From positions 1 through 9,734 of the forward strand of contig CAMAHO010000071.1 in the NCBI GenBank assembly GCA_945834545.1: 9,734 bases of DNA, in the 5' to 3' direction. Shown here in pieces: positions 1-5,685 of the stretch. The DNA is from an uncultured Lachnospiraceae bacterium (GTDB lineage: Bacteria > Bacillota > Clostridia > Lachnospirales > Lachnospiraceae). The translations under genes and the position numbers were made by a program. The stretch's first letter is position 1. Every line of letters begins with the position of its first letter. Below the pieces are notes generated by a model. The model saw only the letters and a list, made by a program, of their open reading frames with translations, was not told the DNA's origin and did no database searches.

Positions 1-10
1 CTCTACTCTC

Positions 11-118
11 CAGTGTAAAAGATTTCTGCTGAATTCTCCAAATTCAGTAGCACCTTACTCTTGCTCTCCATCTCAGTGTAAAAGATTTCTACTCAAATCC
101 CTCAAATCAGTAGCGCCT
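11..118. repeat. Two-copy 63-bp tandem repeat
   Basis: A 45-bp block at 11-55 recurs at 74-118 with 37 of 45 positions identical; the period is 63 bp. Each copy opens with CAGTGTAAAAGATTTCT and closes with a CAGTAGC(A/G)CCT block. Copy 1 also contains an inverted repeat, CTGAATT and AATTCAG, and copy 2 keeps the shorter CTACT/AGTAG pairing, so each unit may fold. Because 63 is a multiple of three, one plus-strand frame stays open from the left edge to a TAA at 167-169 and would encode a 21-residue repeat beginning QCKRFLL. No start is visible and the composition (many Ser, Pro and Leu) is not clearly protein-like. It could be the tail of a gene outside the window, but a non-coding repeat is at least as likely. 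Confidence 0.7.
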
Positions 119-162
119 ACCCCTTACGGACATCATAAGGAACCCCTCAAAGGAAACAAGCG

Positions 163-202
163 AAAATAAAAATGCCTATCCTGTCTGACCCACAGGATAG
201 GC
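163..202 (-). terminator. Intrinsic terminator of the leftward transcript
   Basis: The arms GCCTATCCTGT (174-184) and ACAGGATAGGC (192-202) are a perfect 11-bp inverted repeat with a 7-nt loop. Read on the minus strand, the stem is followed by an ATTTTTATTTT tract (163-173), the layout of a Rho-independent terminator. The plus-strand side has no T tract. It lies about 250 nt beyond the stop codon of the solute-binding protein gene and is the first good leftward terminator after it, so it probably ends that transcript. Confidence 0.75.
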
Positions 203-236
203 GGTGTCCGTAAGGACATTTGAAACCTAAACTCGG

Positions 237-269
237 AGCATCCACCTTTGGAGTGGGTGCTTTCCTTTT
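237..269 (+). terminator. Intrinsic terminator for a rightward transcript
   Basis: AGCATCCAC (237-245) pairs with GTGGGTGCT (253-261), nine pairs including one G-U, around a 7-nt loop. The stem runs into a T-rich stretch (261-269) on the plus strand. This suggests that a plus-strand gene lying mostly or wholly outside the left edge ends here, convergent with the minus-strand genes. A shorter hairpin, TGTCC/GGACA around GTAA, lies just before it at about 205-218. Confidence 0.6.
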
Positions 270-448
270 GTATAGTAATAATAGCACTTACGCTAAAATA
301 AAAATAGTTCAAGTGTTTTTAAATAGATATGCATGAGAGTTGTGTGCCGTTTATTTGTTTAGAGGTGACCGCCCGAGTACGAGCCGCAGTGAAGCGTAGG
401 TGTGGGAGTACAGGCGTGGCACAGAATCAGCTAAGGACCCTGTCTACG
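270..448. other. Intergenic region, AT-rich spacer then GC-rich island
   Basis: No gene is supported here. Positions 271-360 are about 27% G+C, whereas 361-448 are about 60% G+C, a sharp change within one spacer. The GC-rich part has a repeated GAGTAC word and arms of inverted repeats that reach into the end of the neighbouring gene. A 47-codon plus-strand frame (329-472) exists but has no ribosome binding site. No promoter could be recognised with confidence. Confidence 0.5.
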
Positions 449-462
449 CTAGTTCGCTTCAC
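389..462. repeat. Competing inverted repeats over the 3' end of the lipoprotein gene
   Basis: GTGAAGCG (389-396) is the exact reverse complement of CGCTTCAC (455-462). The overlapping AGCGTAG (393-399) is the exact reverse complement of CTACGCT (444-450). The two pairings share the arm at 389-399, so they are mutually exclusive. The outer pair includes the last codons of the solute-binding protein gene, whose TAG stop is at 449-451. A structured mRNA 3' end is one reading; there is no T tract, so it is not a standard terminator. Confidence 0.45.
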
Positions 463-2080
463 ATTCACTTAAATATAGCCGCACTCTGTTTTGAAGCAGT
501 TCTGCCGCCTCTTTAGCAGTACACTTCCCCTCAAAAAATGGCAATATTTCGTCCTTTATCATGTCCTCTATGGGATTGTCATAATTATAGACCTGGCAAT
601 TCTCCAGCAAATCCCAAAACAGCCGCTCCTCATTCTCCGTCAGGGTTCTCGGCTCATATATCAGATTGTCATATCGATCCATATAGATATAGGGACCTTC
701 TGTTTCCTTTGCCTGTTTCCACAACTCCTGCAGAACATCCTCTCTAACCGAGAAACATCCTCTCAAGTTCACAAATTTTTGTTGCTGTTGCTTTGACAAA
801 AGAAAATCTATAAAATTGTATATCCCTTCTTTCTTTTGGGATTGCGTGTTCACATAGAGGCTTTGAAGCATCAAGTAATTTTTACCGCCCTCAGCTGTTG
901 GAAAGCCGACAAATTCATATTGCTTTGTGACATCCTCCGAGCTAATCCTTTTAAATGTTTCAAAGTCTGAAATGGTCGTAGGATTGAATGCCGGTTCCGA
1001 GTCTGCATATGTACTCTGCTGCTTTAGATGCTCCTTAAGATATTGGATTAGTTCTATGAATTCTTGACTATCAAAGCTGCAGCTCTTCTCACGAAAATTA
1101 CAGAACAATTCAAATTGTCCCATCCCTCCGCCTAAAATAAATAATGCTTCTATCCCAACCTCTTCATCCGTCCATCCAACAGGCTTAAAACATATCGAAT
1201 CTATTGGGTTCTTTTTCAATAGTTCCAAGGCGTTCTGATAAGTCCAATTTTCTCGGGTGTACGGCACCTCTAAAGAGGTGTACATTGTATAGACAGAAAA
1301 ATTCAGTGGTATTCCATAGGCTCCGTCCTGATTGCTTTGAGCCTTCACAATTACCTCCAAAAGCTTTGTCTGTTTTTTCAGGTACTCTGTGTTGTCCTCA
1401 AACAAGTGTTTTTCTATACATGGAGTAGCGTCTAAATTGGGAAGTGCATATACTTCCACAAGATCAGCTCCTTTTCCCGAGGTCATATCCAATACAGTTC
1501 GACTTCGGAAGCTCTCTATATCTTCCTCCTCCAAAGGTGCCTCAACAATGATTTTATATCGTTCACTTTGCAGATTATACTCTGTCACTTGTCCAAGAAA
1601 CCAATCGCCATAGCCTCCCGTCCTAAGCTTAATCTCCTCTTTTTCGCTTTGCTGTAAATGCTCTTCTGATTGCTGATTCGAACAACCGCACAGAATACTG
1701 CTAAATAGGAATCCTACAATTAAGAAAGAAACTACGATTTTGATTCTATTTATTACCTTACTCTTATTCTCATTATTACTTCTGGAGACCATAAATTTAT
1801 ACCACTTCTCTCGTGCATATATGGTGAATTGCATTACCGAGGGTTCCCGCTTGTTATCCCAAACTGTATTTTTAGGTTCCATTTCGGAATTGTGCAACCA
1901 TCCTAAATCGGTAGATTTATACGCAGATGTGTATTCACTGGAGTCACACCTTAGCGATATGTGCGCGAATAATGCACGCTTGAGAAAAACTAACAATGGT
2001 ACACAGGCTGCATACAAACAGCATAGCACAAATAAGGGATTGCGCCGCTTCTTGTAATAATTGGGTATCAATGAAGTCAT
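449..2080 (-). CDS. Extracellular solute-binding lipoprotein (family 1-like), orphan
   Basis: This is a predicted membrane-anchored ligand-binding protein of the ABC-type family 1 substrate-binding class. A hydrophobic segment at about residues 113-129 runs into the lipobox LCGC, with the lipidated cysteine at residue 133, followed by a Ser/Gln/Glu-rich linker. The binding-protein body follows: GADLVEV near 204, YGIPLNFSVY at 255, NWTYQNALELL at 278, a Gly-rich ILGGGMGQF stretch, and a C-terminal FIDFLLSKQQQQKF block typical of the family. The 543-residue frame is long because about 96 residues, including a second hydrophobic stretch (15-34), precede the lipoprotein signal. Translation from Met97 (1792) would give a standard lipoprotein of about 447 residues. 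Neither the start at 2080 nor Met67, Met83 or Met97 has a clear Shine-Dalgarno. No permease or ATPase subunit genes lie nearby. The gene sits 112 bp after the histidine kinase on the same strand, suggesting ligand presentation to that kinase rather than uptake; this is inference. Confidence 0.8.
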   Translation of the reverse strand: MTSLIPNYYKKRRNPLFVLCCLYAACVPLLVFLKRALFAHISLRCDSSEYTSAYKSTDLGWLHNSEMEPKNTVWDNKREPSVMQFTIYAREKWYKFMVSRSNNENKSKVINRIKIVVSFLIVGFLFSSILCGCSNQQSEEHLQQSEKEEIKLRTGGYGDWFLGQVTEYNLQSERYKIIVEAPLEEEDIESFRSRTVLDMTSGKGADLVEVYALPNLDATPCIEKHLFEDNTEYLKKQTKLLEVIVKAQSNQDGAYGIPLNFSVYTMYTSLEVPYTRENWTYQNALELLKKNPIDSICFKPVGWTDEEVGIEALFILGGGMGQFELFCNFREKSCSFDSQEFIELIQYLKEHLKQQSTYADSEPAFNPTTISDFETFKRISSEDVTKQYEFVGFPTAEGGKNYLMLQSLYVNTQSQKKEGIYNFIDFLLSKQQQQKFVNLRGCFSVREDVLQELWKQAKETEGPYIYMDRYDNLIYEPRTLTENEERLFWDLLENCQVYNYDNPIEDMIKDEILPFFEGKCTAKEAAELLQNRVRLYLSECEAN

Positions 2081-2120
2081 AAGCCGGCATTTCTATTGTC
2101 TAAGCTCATATTTCATGTCC

Positions 2121-2194
2121 GGCATCTAATTTCTGGTTTCTTTGGCAACTGATTTCTTATTTCTGTTATCTTTGGTATCTAACCTCTGATTTCT
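2121..2194. repeat. Short direct repeats between kinase and lipoprotein genes
   Basis: Three imperfect 21-bp copies begin at 2121, 2144 and 2174; the second and third each match the first at 17 of 21 positions. The minus-strand core is AGAAAT(C/A)AGA followed by a variable part and TGCC or TACC. A fourth, shorter relative (TAGAAATGCCGG) lies just before the lipoprotein start. The copies fill the spacer and the last one overlaps the kinase stop codon. They could be regulator sites or slippage-derived sequence; no known operator consensus fits well. Confidence 0.45.
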
Positions 2195-3446
2195 ATTCTG
2201 ACAGGTACAAGACTAATCTTACACAAAACATATCCTTACCAGGACAAACCTCCATAACCCCGTTGTATTTCTCTACCATTTTCCTCACATTTTCCAATCC
2301 AATACCGTGGAGTTCCTTTTCCTTCTTTGTTGTAAGCAACCTCTGCTTTCCCTTTTCTAACGCACCACTATAGCTATTCTCAATTTGAATTCTAAGCACT
2401 CCCTGCTGTAGCGCCACATCAATAGCAAGCTCCTTCTCTTCCGTCTGCTTGGATGCTTCGATTCCATTTTCCAGCAGATTGCACAAAATTACATTGATAT
2501 CAAAGGAATGGTTCAGGGAATGCGGAAGCCGAACATTTACATTGACACTGCGCAGTTCCTCCTTTGCCTTGCTAAGCAGATAGTTCAACATGCTGTCTAT
2601 CTCCGTATTGCCGGAGGATAGTATTTCATTTGGATTTGTAATGAATTCCTGCATATTCTCGATATACTTTGCTATGGACCTGTTGTCGCCTTTTTCAGCC
2701 AATATCCTCAGCTCATTCATATGGTGCTTCATATCGTGTCGTAGAGCTTTTACTTTCTCTTCACTCTGCTGCATGATATCTATCTGGTTTGCATAGCCCC
2801 GAATCTCCTGACGCAAGACTTCATTCTCATACTGATGGAAAAGTGAGTCTGACAGCTTACCGTACAAATAATAAGTAAAAAAGTTAATCAGAATAAGTCC
2901 CATGCTGGCAATCACAAGCCCCATTTCTGTGCTGCATTTCGTATAAATCATAATACAAAGCATTCCTATACTGCATAGTGGCACCAAGCCCAAGGAGATA
3001 TTTCTAACAACATTGGTTTTATGCCTGGTGTCCACAATCTTTTCTGTAAGCAGCTCGCATACAAATACCAAAAATACATCTATAACTTCATAAATCTGAT
3101 TGAATTCCACACCATCCTTATAGTTTACAAAGGGAAGAATGGAAATGGTGCTGCACCCCATGTTAATCATATACACAGAGCATGTCACAAATAAAATCGT
3201 TTTTACCGATTTTGTATATGTGAAAACGATTAGACCTATTCCTATTAAATTGCAGGCGATATTAACCCATACTGTATGAAATGCAAGATAAGCAGCTGTA
3301 TTTACTATGTAAAATACCCCATATGCCAGCAAATGCTTCACCTGGCCACTTTTCTTTTTGTCATCCTCCACAAAAAGATGGATAAATCTACTTATCAAGT
3401 AAATACGAAACAGGTTCGTTGTCATACAAATTATGATATTTATCAT
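2193..3446 (-). CDS. GHKL-type sensor histidine kinase (AgrC-like)
   Basis: Membrane sensor kinase of the AgrC/HPK10-like class, predicted to autophosphorylate and pass phosphate to the adjacent LytTR regulator. The N-terminal half (about residues 2-195) holds six to seven hydrophobic segments with short loops and no large extracellular domain. A coiled linker (200-232) leads to the H-box LRHDMKHHMN with the likely phosphoacceptor His237. An ATPase domain of the HATPase_c_5 type follows: N-box NLLENGIEAS (323-332) and G-box HGIGLENV (380-387). The length, 417 residues, is normal. The ATG overlaps the regulator's TGA as ATGA, and an AGGGG lies six bases upstream inside the regulator gene, so translation is probably coupled. 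Related kinases sense peptides, but no AgrB- or AgrD-like gene is visible here, and the neighbouring lipoprotein suggests another kind of ligand. Confidence 0.93.
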   Translation of the reverse strand: MINIIICMTTNLFRIYLISRFIHLFVEDDKKKSGQVKHLLAYGVFYIVNTAAYLAFHTVWVNIACNLIGIGLIVFTYTKSVKTILFVTCSVYMINMGCSTISILPFVNYKDGVEFNQIYEVIDVFLVFVCELLTEKIVDTRHKTNVVRNISLGLVPLCSIGMLCIMIYTKCSTEMGLVIASMGLILINFFTYYLYGKLSDSLFHQYENEVLRQEIRGYANQIDIMQQSEEKVKALRHDMKHHMNELRILAEKGDNRSIAKYIENMQEFITNPNEILSSGNTEIDSMLNYLLSKAKEELRSVNVNVRLPHSLNHSFDINVILCNLLENGIEASKQTEEKELAIDVALQQGVLRIQIENSYSGALEKGKQRLLTTKKEKELHGIGLENVRKMVEKYNGVMEVCPGKDMFCVRLVLYLSE

Positions 3447-4150
3447 TCCTCGCCCCTAAGCAACCTTTCTCTCACTTTTTTTCGATATGCTTTACTGATG
3501 GATAGTATCGTGTTATTGTCCAGCTCCACCGTCTCATAGGAATAGCGCAACACGTGTGTCTTATTTACGATATAGGACTGATGAATTGCAAAGAATTCCT
3601 TTGGCAGCTTTTTCTGCAACTCACTTATTTTTCCGTAAAATTCTTCTTCTGCACACTCCGTGACTATCCTTATTTTCCGTCCTTCACTCTCAAAATAAAG
3701 GATTTTCTCATAAGAAATGAAGCAATAATCGCGACCTTTTTGAAATTCAAACCACTTTGCATTTTTTTCGAGAAGCTTTAATGCCAAATCAAGAGCTTCC
3801 TCCATCTGATGTCTCGTAATGGGTTTTACTAGAAAATCCATAGGTTGTGTCTTAAAAAGCTTCCCTGCGTAAGAGGCTTCCCCGGATATATAGATTATCT
3901 GCATTCCCCTGTCTTCCAGTTGATTTCGTATAAATTCAGCCACCTCTATGCCGGATAATTCAAACAGTTCTATATCAAGAAATAAAACATCCAGATGCCC
4001 GCCTCGTTCCAAATACCTGCACAGGTCTTCCCCTGTGTACCACACCTGAGTATTCATCCTAAGCTTGTTCTTTTGGGCATAGAACAGCACCATATCCTCC
4101 AAAAGAGAACAGATATTTATTCCATCATCACAAATTCCAATCGTATACAT
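3443..4150 (-). CDS. LytTR-family response regulator (AgrA-like)
   Basis: Cytoplasmic DNA-binding response regulator. Residues 1-120 are a receiver domain: acidic Asp8/Asp9, phosphoacceptor Asp59 in FLDIEL, Ser89 in YISG and Lys109 in LVKP. Residues about 132-232 form a LytTR DNA-binding domain, shown by YEKILYFES, the FFAIHQSYIVN block and the closing SISKAYRKKV. At 235 residues it has the usual length. The start is supported by AAGGAG (4155-4160) four bases upstream of the ATG. It begins 36 nt after the ATPase stop with no terminator between, and overlaps the kinase by four bases, so regulator and kinase form a cognate pair. Members of this class usually activate nearby promoters through paired direct repeats; no convincing pair was found in this window. 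Confidence 0.95.
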   Translation of the reverse strand: MYTIGICDDGINICSLLEDMVLFYAQKNKLRMNTQVWYTGEDLCRYLERGGHLDVLFLDIELFELSGIEVAEFIRNQLEDRGMQIIYISGEASYAGKLFKTQPMDFLVKPITRHQMEEALDLALKLLEKNAKWFEFQKGRDYCFISYEKILYFESEGRKIRIVTECAEEEFYGKISELQKKLPKEFFAIHQSYIVNKTHVLRYSYETVELDNNTILSISKAYRKKVRERLLRGEE

Positions 4151-4186
4151 AAGACTCCTTAACCTTCCTTTTCGTCCGTGACATCA

Positions 4187-5488
4187 TCAGATCAACAAAC
4201 TGTTTGCATCCAATAAAAATTCCTTTACTCCCATCATCAAATACCCATTTTCGTCATAGCGAGGTTTCATGCTTTTCTCAACAATGATTATCTTTTTAAA
4301 GGAGTCCATTGTTCGCTCAAAAGGCTGGATTTCTTGTTCATACTTTTCCTGATTTGGAATAGCATACGCAGACTGAATATAATACTTTTTACTTCCTAGT
4401 GATGCTATGAAATCAATTTCTCTCTGCACGCGGATTTCTTTACCGTCAGCATCCTTTTCTCTTGATTCCACAGTTCCAACATCAACCTGGTAACCTCGAT
4501 ACCTGAGTTCATTATAAATAATGTTCTCCATGATATGCGTTCCTTCTATCTGTCGAAAGGACAAACGAGCATTGCGAAGTCCTATATCTTCAAAATAAAT
4601 TTTATAAGGTGTACCGATGTATTTTCTTCCTTTCACATTATATCTTTTCACACGGGTAAGCATAAAGGCTTCCTCTGCATATCCAATATATCTATCTACC
4701 GTTGCATCACAGGTAGCCATACCATGAACAGAGCTCATTGTACTTGCTATTTTTCTTGGATTTGTAAGCGTCGAAATACCGGATGCAATTACATCCATCA
4801 CTTCGCCAAGTGCAGTTTCATCTTGAACAGAATATCTGTTAACGATATCTCTCAAATACAGATTCTTCATTTGAGAGATCAGATAATTTGTCTTCTGCTC
4901 TTCTGTAGGCATAAGGACAACCGCCGGAAGTCCTCCATATACTGAGTAATCATCATATGCCTCGCTTTTATCCCCCTGCTTAAATGCATAGTATTCCGAG
5001 AAAGACAGTGGAAGTACATGAACTTCATCCCCTCTTCCTTCAAACTCAGTCAAGATGTCCTTCGATAGAAACTTGGAATTACTACCAGTTACATAGACAT
5101 CCATATTGCTCTTTCGCAGGAAACCATTTAGCACAGATTCAAAAGCTCCAAGCTTCTGGACCTCATCCAGCAGGAGGTAATACATTCCTTCTCCAGTTAT
5201 CTGTGGCATCAACCAATTGAGAAACTTGGAAGGATCCACCTTGCGGTCTTCCTTCTCATTATCAAGGACAATTGGATTCTCCCCTATCTTTAATAAATCT
5301 TCAGCCGAGTCAAACGCAAACTTAATGATATGGTCAGGTGCAATGTTTTCCTCAATCAAATGGTTATAAAACAGAGTATTCAATAAATATGACTTTCCAC
5401 TTCTTCGGATTCCGGTGATTACCTTTATAAATCCGTTGTGTTTTCTAACAATGAGTCGGTCAAGGTATACATCTCTATTTATTTCCAC
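4187..5488 (-). CDS. AAA_14 / DUF4143 family ATP-binding protein
   Basis: P-loop ATPase with a C-terminal domain of the DUF4143 class; these proteins are widespread in anaerobes and archaea and their cellular role is not established. Numbered from the longest frame (ATG at 5500), it shows Walker A GIRRSGKS (30-37), Walker B YYLLLDEVQ (107-115), a sensor-like VTGSNS (137-142), a probable winged-helix region (about 225-290) and a C-terminal part resembling a PD-(D/E)XK fold with EIDFIAS (361-367) and KKYYIQSAY (371-379). The start is placed at the GTG at 5486-5488, because GGAGG lies five bases upstream of it and nothing resembling a binding site precedes the in-frame ATG at 5498-5500; this shortens the protein by four residues to 433 and gives the N-terminus (f)MEINRDVYLDRL. 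A promoter is recognisable just upstream. It may act in defence, in genome maintenance or as a toxin-like component, but nothing here decides this. Confidence 0.9.
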   Translation of the reverse strand: MEINRDVYLDRLIVRKHNGFIKVITGIRRSGKSYLLNTLFYNHLIEENIAPDHIIKFAFDSAEDLLKIGENPIVLDNEKEDRKVDPSKFLNWLMPQITGEGMYYLLLDEVQKLGAFESVLNGFLRKSNMDVYVTGSNSKFLSKDILTEFEGRGDEVHVLPLSFSEYYAFKQGDKSEAYDDYSVYGGLPAVVLMPTEEQKTNYLISQMKNLYLRDIVNRYSVQDETALGEVMDVIASGISTLTNPRKIASTMSSVHGMATCDATVDRYIGYAEEAFMLTRVKRYNVKGRKYIGTPYKIYFEDIGLRNARLSFRQIEGTHIMENIIYNELRYRGYQVDVGTVESREKDADGKEIRVQREIDFIASLGSKKYYIQSAYAIPNQEKYEQEIQPFERTMDSFKKIIIVEKSMKPRYDENGYLMMGVKEFLLDANSLLI

Positions 5489-5493
5489 AACAA

Positions 5494-5498
5494 CCTCC
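5494..5498 (-). promoter_or_regulatory. Ribosome binding site that decides the ATPase start
   Basis: GGAGG on the minus strand lies five bases before the GTG at 5486-5488 and overlaps the upstream in-frame ATG (5498-5500). The sequence ahead of that ATG (AAAAAAATTAG) has no Shine-Dalgarno, so initiation at the GTG is favoured. Confidence 0.65.
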
Positions 5499-5588
5499 AT
5501 CTAATTTTTTTGCCGCTACCGGCACTTTTATTACATATTATACTCACTATTAAATTTCATGCAACTATATCATCTAATATTTTTGCCG
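5498..5588. repeat. 18-bp direct repeat flanking the ATPase promoter
   Basis: On the minus strand CGGCAAAAATATTAGATG (5571-5588) recurs as CGGCAAAAAAATTAGATG (5498-5515), identical at 17 of 18 positions and 73 bp apart. The promoter lies between the copies. The downstream copy supplies one arm of the leader hairpin and ends on the upstream ATG. A paired operator or a local duplication are both possible. Confidence 0.6.
5537..5564 (-). promoter_or_regulatory. Predicted sigma-A-type promoter of the ATPase gene
   Basis: A consensus -10 box TATAAT (5537-5542) stands 16 bp downstream of TTGCAT (5559-5564), which shares the TTG of the -35 consensus. Transcription would begin near 5530 and give a leader of about 40 nt. 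That leader contains a short hairpin, TGCCG/CGGCA around GTAG (5511-5524), before the ribosome binding site. The promoter may also serve the regulator and kinase genes downstream, since no terminator intervenes. Confidence 0.6.
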
Positions 5589-5617
5589 AAAATGTCATTT
5601 TTATAAGATAAGGTATG

Positions 5618-5656
5618 AAAAAATACAAGTGCCACAGATTTCTCTGTGGCACTTGT
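5618..5656 (-). terminator. Intrinsic terminator of the surface protein gene
   Basis: A perfect 14-bp inverted repeat has arms at 5625-5638 and 5643-5656, each written as ACAAGTGCCACAGA or its complement. On the minus strand the loop is GAAA, a stable GNRA tetraloop, and the stem is followed by ATTTTTTC (5617-5624). It begins 29 nt after the stop codon of the surface protein gene. The plus-strand side lacks a T tract, so it acts leftward. Confidence 0.93.
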
Positions 5657-5685
5657 TAATCCCATATTCTCTTGTTTATGAACTC

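Noticed and set aside
11..118. CRISPR-like array at the left edge
   Set aside because: Only two diverged copies are visible, and the sequence between the 45-bp blocks is just 18 bp; spacing and conservation do not fit a CRISPR array.
329..472. 47-codon plus-strand frame across the GC-rich island
   Set aside because: No ribosome binding site, it overlaps the lipoprotein 3' end, and no recognisable family; the Arg/Ala/Val-rich translation reflects the GC-rich composition.
2093..2125. Ten-codon minus-strand frame (MPDMKYELRQ) between kinase and lipoprotein, considered as a signalling peptide
   Set aside because: There is no Shine-Dalgarno, no cysteine or cyclisation motif, no AgrB-like processing gene, and it lies next to the repeat block.
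4195..4203. ACAGTTTGT on the minus strand, matching the 9-bp LytTR half-site pattern
   Set aside because: No second half-site was found at the expected 12-13 bp spacing, and it lies inside the ATPase coding end; a single short match is likely by chance.
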